Below are positions 24,444-33,019 of a stretch of 64,000 bases of DNA, in pieces. This DNA is from Maribacter vaceletii (GTDB lineage Bacteria > Bacteroidota > Bacteroidia > Flavobacteriales > Flavobacteriaceae), in assembly GCF_003634105.1 (NCBI RefSeq), contig NZ_RBIQ01000008.1:186001-250000 (forward strand), written 5' to 3'. The notes beneath the pieces are model-generated. The model ran no database searches. It was given only the letters and a program-made list of their open reading frames with translations, and was not told the DNA's origin. Both the position numbers and the translations under genes were made by a program. Within the stretch, counting starts at the first letter, position 1; each line of letters begins with the position of its first letter.

Positions 24444-24613
24444 ATGAAAATTCATAAAAAAAATATATCTCCAGAAAATAATTATGAAGAACTAATTTCT
24501 GGAGCAACAGAATTTGAAGTCCTTATAGAAAATCCTTGGGGCAAAAAGTAGGCTACGTTATAGATACTAATAGGTTTTTAATAGAAATATGCATACCAAT
24601 TAAAACAGAATAA
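24444..24613 (+). pseudogene. VOC-family gene remnant with a one-base frameshift
   Basis: Frame 1 from ATG 24444 reads NNYEELISGATEFEVLIENP then WGKK and stops at 24549-24551. One base shifted, the sequence continues GYVIDTNRFLIEICIPIKTE to a TAA at 24611-24613. Joined at the A run (GGCAAAAAGTAGGC, where one extra A restores GKKVGY), this is the classical C-terminal module of a VOC/glyoxalase-fold protein (PWGxRVGYVxDPxGxLIEI). Only about half of a VOC protein is present. It lies just upstream of the FAD monooxygenase. Confidence 0.65.
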
Positions 24614-24633
24614 GTTACCAAATAAACTACATT

Positions 24634-25773
24634 ATGAGCAAAATTTTTGACATTATTGGAGCAGGAATAGGTGGGTTAACTACTGCAATAGCATTAGAAA
24701 GAAAAGGAATTAAAACAAGAATTTTTGAACAAGCAGATGAAATAAAACAAGTAGGAGCTGGTATTATTTTAGCCAATAATGCAATGCAAGTATATGACAA
24801 ATTGGGTTTAAGAAATATAATTGAAGAGAATGGAAATGCTATTTCTTCTATGAACATAACAAAGAAAAGTTTAAAACCGCTTTCTAAAATTGACTTGTCC
24901 TACTTTGAGCAAAAGCACAATACTAAAAATATTGCAATACATAGAGGAACCCTACAACAAATATTAATTAAAGAGTTAAAAACTACCAAAATATATTTAA
25001 ATCATAAACTAACTAAAATAGAAAAAACCGGAAATGATTATGATTTGAAGTTTTCTAATGGAGAAAAAATAAAATCTAACTATGTTATAGGAGCAGACGG
25101 ATTAAATTCTATGGTACGGAAAACTATATTCCCCAATACTAGCATTAGAAATGCAAATCAAATATGCTGGAGAGGAGTAACAGATTATGAATTGCCAAAA
25201 AAATATGGAAATGAATTAAATGAGGCTTGGGGAAAAACAGAACGTTTTGGATTTGTACAAATAGCAGAAAATAAAGTGTATTGGTATGCTTTAAAAGCAT
25301 TTAAAAAAGACAAAAATGAATTCTCTATTAAAGATTTAAACGCTTATTTTAAGGACTATAATATTATTATTAAAGAGTTAGTTCAAGAAACTAAGAAAGA
25401 ACATATAAATACCGCAGAGATATCAGATTTAAAACCTACGAACATTTGGCATAAAGAAAACGTTTGTTTACTAGGAGATTCTGCACATGCTACAACCCCA
25501 AATATGGGACAAGGAGCATGCCAAGCTATAGAAGATGCTTACGTGCTTTCTGAATGTATATCTAAATATGATGTAAATAAAGCTTTTTTAGAATATCAAA
25601 AAATAAGATTGCCCAAAGCACATCAAGTAGTCAAAGCCAGTTGGATGGTTGGAAAAATGGCTCATTTTTCCAACCCAGTATTAATTAGGTTACGTAATTT
25701 AATGTTACAAGTAACGCCATCATCTATTAATAAAAGGCAAAACGAGCAAATTTTTAAATTAGCTAAAATATAA
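24634..25773 (+). CDS. FAD-dependent monooxygenase (PHBH/UbiH-like)
   Basis: The 379-residue class A flavoprotein monooxygenase has the dinucleotide motif IIGAGIGGLTTAIALE (residues 7-22), the DG motif in VIGADGLNSMVR (about 151-162), and the GD motif in LLGDSAHATTPNMGQGACQA (about 280-299). These bind FAD and NAD(P)H. Such enzymes hydroxylate or epoxidise aromatic or conjugated substrates; close relatives include salicylate hydroxylase-like and tetracycline-inactivating TetX-like proteins, but substrate cannot be assigned from sequence. It is followed by a perfect-stem terminator, so it ends its own unit. Confidence 0.9.
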   Translation: MSKIFDIIGAGIGGLTTAIALERKGIKTRIFEQADEIKQVGAGIILANNAMQVYDKLGLRNIIEENGNAISSMNITKKSLKPLSKIDLSYFEQKHNTKNIAIHRGTLQQILIKELKTTKIYLNHKLTKIEKTGNDYDLKFSNGEKIKSNYVIGADGLNSMVRKTIFPNTSIRNANQICWRGVTDYELPKKYGNELNEAWGKTERFGFVQIAENKVYWYALKAFKKDKNEFSIKDLNAYFKDYNIIIKELVQETKKEHINTAEISDLKPTNIWHKENVCLLGDSAHATTPNMGQGACQAIEDAYVLSECISKYDVNKAFLEYQKIRLPKAHQVVKASWMVGKMAHFSNPVLIRLRNLMLQVTPSSINKRQNEQIFKLAKI

Positions 25774-25779
25774 ATACAA

Positions 25780-25815
25780 ACAAAAAGCTCTAAGATTAAT
25801 CTTAGAGCTTTTTGT
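25780..25815. terminator. bidirectional intrinsic terminator
   Basis: A perfect 36-bp palindrome with arms ACAAAAAGCTCTAAGATT and its complement gives T tracts on both strands. It serves the plus-strand monooxygenase and the minus-strand gene ending at 25837. Confidence 0.92.
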
Positions 25816-25836
25816 TAAAAATATAAGTAGGTGTAA

Positions 25837-26436
25837 TTATTTACCTCCGTCTAATATATCCTGCAACTGCTTAAGTTCCTCCCACTTACCATCTTGGGCT
25901 AGTTTAGCTTGTTCTGGCCAACTACCAGGCTTGTGCATTCTGTATCTAGGTCCTGCTTCTTTTATAATGGTTTCAAGAACAGAAACAGATGTGTTACTTA
26001 GCTTTTTAAAAGTTTCTATACCATTTTCTATTAAAATAGAAGAGAGTTTAGTACCAACTCCTTCAATCTTTTTTAAATCGTCTTTTTTAACTTTTTTTAC
26101 CGCTTTCTTTTTAACTGGTACTGTACTTAAATCTACAACACTATTTTCTATTCCTTCAAAAGGAGAAGATGTATAGCCATCAGCAGCACTATCATTAAAC
26201 CATCCCTTATTTTCACTTAAATAACGAAACTCATAACGTTTTCCATTTTCAAGTTTTACATTTTTTACAAAGGTATTTCCTTCTTTTTTCATTTGGCTTG
26301 CACTACTATTTGTTTGCCAATCATTAAAATCTCCTAATAATAAAATAGAAGAAGAACTAGGAGCTTCATGCTCTTCAATTATAAATTTTACTGTAGTATA
26401 GGAACTATTTTTTTTAATTTCTTTTGCTAATGCCAT
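25837..26436 (-). CDS. CBM48-like (AMPK/isoamylase early-set) plus helix-hairpin-helix protein
   Basis: The 199-residue protein fuses two small modules. Residues about 14-95 are a carbohydrate-binding CBM48/AMPK-beta-like early set domain (VKFIIEE, LLLGDFNDWQ, YEFRYLSENKGWFND). A Lys-rich linker (VKKKAVKKVKK) leads to a helix-hairpin-helix module (DLKKIEGVGTKLSSILIENG, about 118-137) and a tail (PGSWPEQAKLAQDGKWEEL) like that found in proteins with a helix-hairpin-helix next to ribosomal bL21-type tails. The first type of module normally binds glucans, the second DNA or protein. The role is unknown. Similar proteins occur in other flavobacteria. Confidence 0.75.
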   Translation of the reverse strand: MALAKEIKKNSSYTTVKFIIEEHEAPSSSSILLLGDFNDWQTNSSASQMKKEGNTFVKNVKLENGKRYEFRYLSENKGWFNDSAADGYTSSPFEGIENSVVDLSTVPVKKKAVKKVKKDDLKKIEGVGTKLSSILIENGIETFKKLSNTSVSVLETIIKEAGPRYRMHKPGSWPEQAKLAQDGKWEELKQLQDILDGGK

Positions 26437-26646
26437 TTTTTGTGCTATTTAATTTTTATTATAAAAGTAGTATAGAAATTATTGGTTTTTAAAAGTTTAT
26501 GTTACTAAATTGTTGTCTTTAGTTCAATTTATTATGTATTAATTTAAGAGTTACAGTATAAAGTCTATGTATTTTATTGAAAGGACTTGTGTAATTTTAG
26601 GAGGTTTGTTAGATGTAAATAAAATGATATTATAAAAAACTTAATC

Positions 26647-27009
26647 ATGACAACAACACCGGAACATGATACTCGCATTGCTACAATGACTTTTTCATCA
26701 GTTTACCCTCACTATATTGCAAAAGTGGAGAATAAAGGAAGAACAAAAGAAGAATTACACCAAGTAATTTCATGGTTAACAGGTTTTAATGGTAATAAAC
26801 TCCAAGAGTTAATAACTAAAAAGGTAACTTTTAAAGTTTTTTTTGAAGAAGCAAAACTTAATGCTCATGCAGATAAGATTAAAGGTGTAATTTGTGGTTA
26901 TAGAATAGAAAATATTGAAACTCCATTAACTAAACAAGTAAGGTATTTAGATAAATTAGTAGATGAATTAGCTAAAGGAAGAAAGATGGAAAAAATATTA
27001 AGAACGTAG
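26647..27009 (+). CDS. DUF2200 family protein
   Basis: The 120-residue protein matches DUF2200 across its length: RIATMTFSSVYPHYIAKVEN, then GRTKEELHQVISWLTGFN and CGYRIENIETPLTKQVRYLD. Function is unknown for the family. It has no signal peptide. A TAGGAGG stretch lies about 40 nt upstream, too far to act as its ribosome-binding site. It precedes the AraC gene by 85 nt. Confidence 0.85.
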   Translation: MTTTPEHDTRIATMTFSSVYPHYIAKVENKGRTKEELHQVISWLTGFNGNKLQELITKKVTFKVFFEEAKLNAHADKIKGVICGYRIENIETPLTKQVRYLDKLVDELAKGRKMEKILRT

Positions 27010-27093
27010 ATACTACTCGGTAAATGAGAGTACTTATTTAAGAATCTAGAATTTACTAATCAGTATAATTATTTATTTCTCTAAGTAGCTAAA

Positions 27094-27975
27094 ATGAAAA
27101 ACGAAATCCCAAAAGTATCTTTTGATGAAGAACATAAACTTCGTATTGAGGTTATGGATTTTAAACAGCTTTTAGTGAAATTAAAAAATAGCCAAATTAA
27201 CCATAACCCATTTGAGCCTCACAAAATTGAATTCTATGTAATAATAATAGTAACAAAAAATACTTATACCCATTTTGTAGATTTTACCTCCTATACTTTA
27301 AAAGAAGGAAGCGCATTATTTATAGCTAAAAATCAAGTACAATACTTTACAAATGATCTAAAAAAAGCAGAAGGTATTTGTATCATTTTTGATAGTTTTT
27401 TTGAAGACAAATCATACTATCTTTCTAAAAATTTAAAATTAAACAGGTTATTTAATTACCATATTGAAACTCCTCTGTTGCATTCAAAAGAAATGGGTAA
27501 GGATACTCTTATCAATATTGCACAACAAATGTATGTAGAATACCATTTTTCTAATACGTTCGCAAAGTCCGAAATGTTAAATGCAATGTTACAAATATTA
27601 CTCCTAAAAGCAGAAAGAGCTAAAGAATATCGTTCTATAAGTGGTATTAAAAATCAATGGTTAGAGACCTTTAGCTCCTTTAAGAATTTATTAGAAACAG
27701 ACTATGTAAATACAAGAAATTCAAAGGAATACGCTTCTAAATTATTCATTTCATATAAATTTCTTAATGATATTGTAAAACGCCTTACTGGAAAAACCGC
27801 TAAAACTTTTATTGATGATTTTGTTACTATGGAAATTAAGCGCTATTTAATATCCACCTCATTATCTGTAAAAGAAATTAGTTATAAAACTGGTTTTGAA
27901 GAACCAGCCAATATGGTTAAATTTTTCAAGAAAAATACTAATTTCACACCTCTTAAATTTAGACAAGCAGAATAA
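27094..27975 (+). CDS. AraC-family transcriptional regulator, copy 1
   Basis: The 293-residue protein has an N-terminal cupin-like effector domain (about 35-150; FVDFTSYTLKEGSALFIAKN, then QVQYF) and a C-terminal double HTH (about 190-290). The second helix-turn-helix is SVKEISYKTGFEEPANMVKF, the usual AraC signature. It is related to the AraC protein at 60803 (FISKNQIHYF matches FIAKNQVQYF). It sits directly upstream of the ABM/SnoaL lipoprotein and the operon to 32775, which it may control. The effector is unknown. Confidence 0.9.
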   Translation: MKNEIPKVSFDEEHKLRIEVMDFKQLLVKLKNSQINHNPFEPHKIEFYVIIIVTKNTYTHFVDFTSYTLKEGSALFIAKNQVQYFTNDLKKAEGICIIFDSFFEDKSYYLSKNLKLNRLFNYHIETPLLHSKEMGKDTLINIAQQMYVEYHFSNTFAKSEMLNAMLQILLLKAERAKEYRSISGIKNQWLETFSSFKNLLETDYVNTRNSKEYASKLFISYKFLNDIVKRLTGKTAKTFIDDFVTMEIKRYLISTSLSVKEISYKTGFEEPANMVKFFKKNTNFTPLKFRQAE

Positions 27976-28076
27976 CGCTTAGTTATACTTTTACCATTTT
28001 TACTATCATTTTGATAATGCATTTACTATAGAATTGCGAGAACTTTGCAGTATTAAATAACTAAATACATTATAAA

Positions 28077-29540
28077 ATGAAATATTTAAAACCAAGATTT
28101 TTATTCTTAATAATAGTTACATTAATTTTAAGTAGCTGTACTAGTGAAGCAAAGAATATTGAAACAGTATTAGAAGTAACTACTTTTAATTTAAAAACTA
28201 CAGCCAATGCATTAGAGTTTAATAAGATTGATGCTGTAATTGAAAACAATTATACAAGTAAACAGCCTGGTTTTATAAGACGCCAAAGTGGTGTAAATGA
28301 GCAAGGAAAATATGTGGTACTTGTTTATTGGAAAAGCTTAGCAGATGCTAAAGCTTCTATGAATAAATTTATGAGTGATTCTTCAGTTACTAACTACGCT
28401 TCTATGATTGAGGGAGAAAGCATGAAAATGTCTCGTTTCACCATTAATGATGCGTTTACAGCACCTACAAGTACCTTTACAGAGTTAATGACTTTTAATA
28501 CTAAAGAAGGTATTAATATTAAAGATTTTAATAAAACAAATAAAAAAGTAGAGACTAAATTTACGGTAAAACAAAAAGGATTTTTACAAAGAATTACTGG
28601 CTCTAATGAAAAAGGAGAACAAGTTGTTTTAGTTTATTGGGATACAAAAGAAAACTCAAATGCTGTAATTAATGATTTTATGAGTGCCCCAATAGCAAAA
28701 GAGTTTATGGGAATGATGGATCAATCTACAATAGATATGGTTCGTTATGAATCTCTTACTTCATTAAAAAATGTAACCCTATCCAATAAAGATAAAGTAG
28801 TTGCCTTATTAAACAGTTTTAATACAGGAGATCAGACCCCAATATCTTACATTAATCCAAAAAAATATATACAACATAATTTAGGAGTTGCAGATGGTTT
28901 AGAAGGATTTGGAGCAGTAATGCAACATGCACCAGAAGGAGGTTTTAAAGCAGAAGTTATTAGAGCTTTTCAAGATGAGGATTATGTATTTACACATACA
29001 AAATACGACTTTTTTGGCCCAAAAGCTGGTTTTGATATTTTCCGTTTTGAAGATGGTTTAATAGTAGAACATTGGGATAATTTGTTAGAAATTCAGAAAC
29101 CAAATCCAAGTGGAAGAACCCAATTTGATGGTGCAACTACAATTTCTAATTTAGATAAAACAGAAGTAAATAAAGGTATAGTAAGAGGTTTTATAGAGAA
29201 AGTACTATTAAATGGTGAAATGGATAAAGTATCTTCATTTATTAACCCAGAAAAATATATACAACACAATCCGGCTGTAGCAGATGGTTTAAGTGGTTTT
29301 GGAGAAGCAATGAAATATTTTGCAGAAAATGGTTTAGTTATGGAGTATGATAAACTTCATATGGTTCTAGGGCAGGGTAATTTTGTCTTAACTGTGAGTG
29401 AAGGTAAGTTTGGTAAAGGAGAGCACACCGCTTATTATGATTTATTTAGAATTGAAGATGGTCTTATTGTGGAGCACTGGGATGTTATTGCTCCTATACC
29501 ACCAAAATCTGAATGGAAAAATGAAAATGGCAAGTTTTAA
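28077..29540 (+). CDS. lipoprotein with two ABM-like and two SnoaL-like domains
   Basis: The 487-residue protein starts with a lipoprotein signal (LILSSC, Cys at about 21). Two tandem antibiotic-biosynthesis-monooxygenase-like modules follow. The first has KQPGFIRRQSGVNEQGKYVV and the second KQKGFLQRITGSNEKGEQVV, each followed by VLVYW. Then come two SnoaL-like polyketide-cyclase/NTF2 modules, with repeated blocks NPKKYIQHNLGVADGLEGFG / NPEKYIQHNPAVADGLSGFG and EDGLIVEHWD in both. Each fold therefore occurs twice in one polypeptide. ABM domains act on quinols or haem, and SnoaL domains bind aromatic or steroid-like molecules; whether these are active is unknown. The protein is exposed at the envelope. 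Confidence 0.85.
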   Translation: MKYLKPRFLFLIIVTLILSSCTSEAKNIETVLEVTTFNLKTTANALEFNKIDAVIENNYTSKQPGFIRRQSGVNEQGKYVVLVYWKSLADAKASMNKFMSDSSVTNYASMIEGESMKMSRFTINDAFTAPTSTFTELMTFNTKEGINIKDFNKTNKKVETKFTVKQKGFLQRITGSNEKGEQVVLVYWDTKENSNAVINDFMSAPIAKEFMGMMDQSTIDMVRYESLTSLKNVTLSNKDKVVALLNSFNTGDQTPISYINPKKYIQHNLGVADGLEGFGAVMQHAPEGGFKAEVIRAFQDEDYVFTHTKYDFFGPKAGFDIFRFEDGLIVEHWDNLLEIQKPNPSGRTQFDGATTISNLDKTEVNKGIVRGFIEKVLLNGEMDKVSSFINPEKYIQHNPAVADGLSGFGEAMKYFAENGLVMEYDKLHMVLGQGNFVLTVSEGKFGKGEHTAYYDLFRIEDGLIVEHWDVIAPIPPKSEWKNENGKF

Positions 29541-29562
29541 TTTAATTACAATATAAAATAAG

Positions 29563-29590
29563 GAGGTAAAAAAAACTCTTTTACCTCTTT
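29563..29590 (+). terminator. intrinsic terminator after the ABM/SnoaL lipoprotein
   Basis: Stem GAGGTAAAA / TTTTACCTC with a short loop, followed by TTTG, 22 nt after the stop. It may attenuate transcription into the downstream genes. Confidence 0.6.
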
Positions 29591-29643
29591 GTTTAATTTA
29601 TATTCTTCCATTTAAAAATCTATACAAACTAAAAATAACTTAT

Positions 29644-30393
29644 ATGAACTTTATTGAAGCTATTATTGCTGAAGATTACAGAAGTATTTTAACACAGTTA
29701 ACTGAAAGTGCACTATTAAACTTACAAACAGTAGGGGAATCAAAAGGTAAAGCACAAGGTATTGAGTTATTAAAAAGGCAAAATGAATATCTAAAAAAAG
29801 AGATTAAAGAAATTAAAGTTTTTAGAAAATTTGAAGATGATAAACACTTGGTAATTGAATATGATATTCTTTTACAGAATACTTTTGATTTGCCACTTGT
29901 AGTAATTTTAGTTAAAGAAGGGAATAAATATAGCCAAGTAAGAACCTATCATTCTGTATATCCTATTACTGAAGGTCATGTATTTAGAGCTTCCATTTTT
30001 AGTAAAGAAATACAACTTAAAGAACCTACAGAGGTTGTAAATTATTTTAAAGGAATAAGTAAAGGCTCAACAGAAGAAACTATGCAGACTTTATCTTTTG
30101 AAGACGATGTATATTTTAGAGAACCAGCAGGTTGGCGTTGGAATCATAAAACTAAAGGCGGACTTAGAGAACATTTTAATCATTTCTTCGCAGATGGTGG
30201 TGTTCCTTTAAAATTCCATAACTATATTTTTGATACTAATGAAGCAACATTCGCAGGAGAATATACATGCGATGTTTGGGGTTCTGCAACTTTTAAACCT
30301 CAAGCAGGAATATCTATTTACGATATAAATAAAAAAACAGGAAAAATAACAGGAATTAGAGTTTATGACAATGTAGATACAAACTATGTTTAA
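29644..30393 (+). CDS. two-domain NTF2/SnoaL-like protein
   Basis: The 249-residue cytoplasmic protein has no signal peptide. The N-terminal half (about 1-120) and the C-terminal half (about 125-249; FKGISKGSTEETMQTLSFED, then VYFREPAGW and TGIRVYDNVD) both look like cone-shaped NTF2-superfamily folds. The second half is the better match to SnoaL-type proteins. It lies between the duplicated ABM/SnoaL lipoprotein and the methyltransferase operon. Substrate unknown. Confidence 0.65.
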   Translation: MNFIEAIIAEDYRSILTQLTESALLNLQTVGESKGKAQGIELLKRQNEYLKKEIKEIKVFRKFEDDKHLVIEYDILLQNTFDLPLVVILVKEGNKYSQVRTYHSVYPITEGHVFRASIFSKEIQLKEPTEVVNYFKGISKGSTEETMQTLSFEDDVYFREPAGWRWNHKTKGGLREHFNHFFADGGVPLKFHNYIFDTNEATFAGEYTCDVWGSATFKPQAGISIYDINKKTGKITGIRVYDNVDTNYV

Positions 30394-30452
30394 AAATCTA
30401 TTATGTATGAGACAAAATTTACACATAAACATCTATTCAAAAAAATAAATTG

Positions 30453-31082
30453 ATGCATATTATACAAGATGAAAATATAAATGAGGTTTTGAATGAACTT
30501 TTTAAAGATGCAAAGAATGATCGTTTAAGAATGATGAAAAGCTTTGCTAAAAATCCTTTTAGAGCCATGAAACCTATAGATTTTAAAGAGGTATACCTTT
30601 CTATCTCTAAACACCAAGGAGAAGAATTAGTTTCCTTAATAAAGAAAAATAACTTAAAAAATATTGTAGAATTTGGCACTTCTTTTGGTATTTCTACACT
30701 CTTTTTAGCAGAAGGTGCTATACAAACAAAAGGTAGCATTATAACTACAGAATTAATAGAATCTAAAGCAAAAAAAGCTAAAGAAAACTTTAAAAAGGCT
30801 GGTGTAGATAACCTAATTGAAGTTAGAGAGGGTAATGCTTTAGAAACACTAAAAAGCTACAACAAACCTATAGACTTACTATTGTTAGATGGCTGGAAAG
30901 ATTTGTATTTACCTTTATTTAAAATGTTGGAGCCAAATTTTCATGAAAACACAATAGTGTATGTGGATAATGCAGATATGGCAGATTCCCAAGAATTTTT
31001 AAAATCGATAAGCAAAAATAATAACTACCAATTACAATCAAAATTTGATGGTAAAGTGGTATTAATTCATGTAAAAAAATAA
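30453..31082 (+). CDS. class I SAM-dependent O-methyltransferase
   Basis: The 209-residue Rossmann methyltransferase (Methyltransf_24/CCoAOMT-like) shows motif I VEFGTSFGISTLFLA (about 71-85), ITTELIESKAKKAKENF for motif II, and LLLLDGWKDLYLPLF with the metal- or substrate-binding Asp. An N-terminal helical cap carries RLRMMKSFAKNPFRAMKP. Such enzymes methylate hydroxyl groups of catechol-like small molecules. I start at ATG 30453, directly after a TTG at 30450. It is the first gene of a four-gene operon with gaps of 5, 1 and 10 nt. Confidence 0.87.
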   Translation: MHIIQDENINEVLNELFKDAKNDRLRMMKSFAKNPFRAMKPIDFKEVYLSISKHQGEELVSLIKKNNLKNIVEFGTSFGISTLFLAEGAIQTKGSIITTELIESKAKKAKENFKKAGVDNLIEVREGNALETLKSYNKPIDLLLLDGWKDLYLPLFKMLEPNFHENTIVYVDNADMADSQEFLKSISKNNNYQLQSKFDGKVVLIHVKK

Positions 31083-31087
31083 ATTAT

Positions 31088-31285
31088 ATGAGTCAAGTAG
31101 CAGCATGCCCCACTTGTGGCGGCAAATCCAAAATAAAAGAAAAAGAAGGAGTTATTATCTATGAAGCACTCCAAGACAAAGAAGTTCTAAAAAAGGTAGG
31201 ACAACTAAAAAAAGCAATGCAAATATTTAAAGACAAAGCAGAAGCCTTAGAAAAAGAGCTAGAAGAATTAAAATTAGCAAAATAG
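31088..31285 (+). CDS. small zinc-ribbon plus coiled-coil protein
   Basis: The 65-residue protein begins MSQVAACPTCGGKSKIKEKE, giving one CPxC knuckle and no second Cys pair, so a metal site would need two chains. The rest (about 30-65) is a charged heptad-like helix (KVGQLKKAMQIFKDKAEALE). It lies between the methyltransferase and the MsrQ-like gene with tiny gaps (5 and 1 nt). Unknown function; homodimerisation through the coiled coil is a plausible inference. Confidence 0.75.
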   Translation: MSQVAACPTCGGKSKIKEKEGVIIYEALQDKEVLKKVGQLKKAMQIFKDKAEALEKELEELKLAK

Positions 31286-31286
31286 A

Positions 31287-31916
31287 ATGGCATTTATAAA
31301 AAGAAATTATGGTTGGGTTTTAGTAACTATTTTAGCTAGTTTTCCTTTATTCATTTTATCAAATATGATTAGTGTTAGCTTTTTTAACGGATTAGCTATT
31401 ACTTTAGTAGAAAATGCCACTGGAGAGGGGAGAACCACTCTTGAAATGTTATATCATGTATCTGGAGAATTTGCTATAAGATGGATGACAGCGGTACTAA
31501 CATGCACACCCTTTTTTATTCTTTTTGGAGTAACTAATTTATATGTCAGACAAGCAATGGGTATTGCAACAGCAATTTGGAGTTTACTACACTTTATCAT
31601 TTTTATTTTGGCAGAAGGTCTTTTAGAAACATTTACCCAAGTAAACTATGTTGCAGGTTTTATAGCAGTATTAATTTTAATTCCATTGTTGCTTACCTCT
31701 AATCGAAAATCAATGAAATGGTTAAAAACTACATGGAAAAAATTGCAAAGTTTGGCCTATGTCGCTATTTTTTTGAGCCTATTACATGTGGCCATTTTAG
31801 AAAAAACATGGGTTATATATGCCATAATTGTAGGTGTTGGTTTTATAATTAGAACCCCAAAAGTGAAAGAAAAAATATTAGCATTTCGTAAAAAAAGAAA
31901 TGTAGCAAAACAATAA
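31287..31916 (+). CDS. ferric-reductase-like/MsrQ-like haem membrane protein
   Basis: The 209-residue polytopic protein has about six membrane helices. It follows the MsrQ/YedZ pattern: a first helix pair, GEFAIRWMTAVLTCTPFFIL, a helix with SLLHFIIF, and NRKSMKWLKTTWKKLQSLAY followed by SLLHVAIL. The two His in LLH contexts are candidate b-haem ligands. MsrQ donates electrons from the quinol pool to the periplasmic methionine-sulfoxide reductase MsrP, but no msrP gene is near, so this may serve a different partner. It is the third gene of the operon, 1 nt after the zinc-ribbon gene. Confidence 0.82.
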   Translation: MAFIKRNYGWVLVTILASFPLFILSNMISVSFFNGLAITLVENATGEGRTTLEMLYHVSGEFAIRWMTAVLTCTPFFILFGVTNLYVRQAMGIATAIWSLLHFIIFILAEGLLETFTQVNYVAGFIAVLILIPLLLTSNRKSMKWLKTTWKKLQSLAYVAIFLSLLHVAILEKTWVIYAIIVGVGFIIRTPKVKEKILAFRKKRNVAKQ

Positions 31917-31926
31917 TTCAAATAAC

Positions 31927-32775
31927 ATGAAAATAGCAGTTACATCCGCAAGTGGAAAATTAGGTGCATCTATAGTAAAACATTTAATTGCAGAAATTGG
32001 AAAAGAAAATGTTATTGGTATTGCCAGAACGGTAGAAAAAGCAAAACAATTAGGAGTTGAAGTTAGAAAAGGAGATTATAATCTTCGTGAGGATTTTAAT
32101 ACTGCTTTAAAAGGTATTGATACCGTATTACTTGTTTCTGGAATGGATGAACCTCAAAAAAGAATTGAACAGCATAGAAATGTCATTGAGGCTGCAAAAA
32201 ACAATGGGGTAAAAAAAATAGTCTATACAAGTATTGTTGGTGATAAAAATGAAAATGCCTTTAGTCCTGTTGTTCAAAGTAACAGGCAAACAGAAAAAGA
32301 TGTTCAAAACTCTGGATTAAATTGGATTATTGGTAGAAACGGGATTTATATTGAGCCAGACGTTGAATATATAGAAACGTATATAAAAGAAGGTGAAATT
32401 AGAAACTGTGCGGCAGATGGCAAATGCACATATACTAGTAGAATAGAACTAGGGTATGCGTATACCAAAATGTTACTAAATGAAAATTTAAACGGACAAG
32501 TATATAATCTTGTTGGGGAACCAATTACACAAAACCAATTAGCGGAATACATAAACCAAGCCTTTGATACAAATCTTATTTTTAATTCAGTTTCTGTAGA
32601 AGCATATGCTAAAGAAAGAAAAGAAGAATTGGGAGAATTTTTAGGCTCTGTTATTACAGGTATTTATGAAGGAATAAAGAATGGTGTAAATAACATTCCG
32701 TCCGATTTTGAAAAAGTTACAGGCCGAAAACATAAAAAGCCATTAGAATTGATAAAAGAGATAAAAGAACAATAG
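31927..32775 (+). CDS. NmrA-like NAD(P)-binding protein (atypical SDR)
   Basis: The 282-residue Rossmann-fold protein starts IAVTSASGKLGASIVKHLIA, a variant of the GxxGxxG motif of NmrA/QOR2-type atypical SDRs. KGIDTVLLVSGMD, KKIVYTSIVGDKNENAF, SGLNWIIGRNGIYIE and YNLVGEPITQNQLAEYINQA follow in the usual order. Relatives are NAD(P)H:quinone oxidoreductases or redox sensors. It is the last gene of the operon and is followed by a strong terminator. Confidence 0.9.
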   Translation: MKIAVTSASGKLGASIVKHLIAEIGKENVIGIARTVEKAKQLGVEVRKGDYNLREDFNTALKGIDTVLLVSGMDEPQKRIEQHRNVIEAAKNNGVKKIVYTSIVGDKNENAFSPVVQSNRQTEKDVQNSGLNWIIGRNGIYIEPDVEYIETYIKEGEIRNCAADGKCTYTSRIELGYAYTKMLLNENLNGQVYNLVGEPITQNQLAEYINQAFDTNLIFNSVSVEAYAKERKEELGEFLGSVITGIYEGIKNGVNNIPSDFEKVTGRKHKKPLELIKEIKEQ

Positions 32776-32806
32776 TGCCATCTCAAAATCATATCTATTA
32801 AAACTA

Positions 32807-32840
32807 AAAAGAGCCTTGTCAATTAAGACAAGGCTCTTTT
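32807..32840 (+). terminator. intrinsic terminator of the methyltransferase operon
   Basis: A 14-bp perfect stem AAAAGAGCCTTGTC / GACAAGGCTCTTTT with loop AATTAA. Confidence 0.92.
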
Positions 32841-33019
32841 ACGAGAACACTATATGAAAATGAAAAAATTTACTCTTTGTTTTTTAATTACATGGTAAAT
32901 ATATTTCTCATTTAGTTATTCTAAAAAGTTATGTTGCCACACAAGAGAAACTTGTGGTTATCTTCTTAAAAATTGTTGTTAGCAACTTACGTAACAGGTA
33001 AGATTTTATTGTAGGAATC

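Noticed and set aside
22198-32775. A polyketide-type biosynthetic gene cluster
   Set aside because: Tailoring-like folds (SnoaL, ABM, O-methyltransferase, FAD monooxygenase, SDR) are present, but there is no ketosynthase, acyl carrier protein or peptide synthetase, and several separate units with their own terminators lie between.
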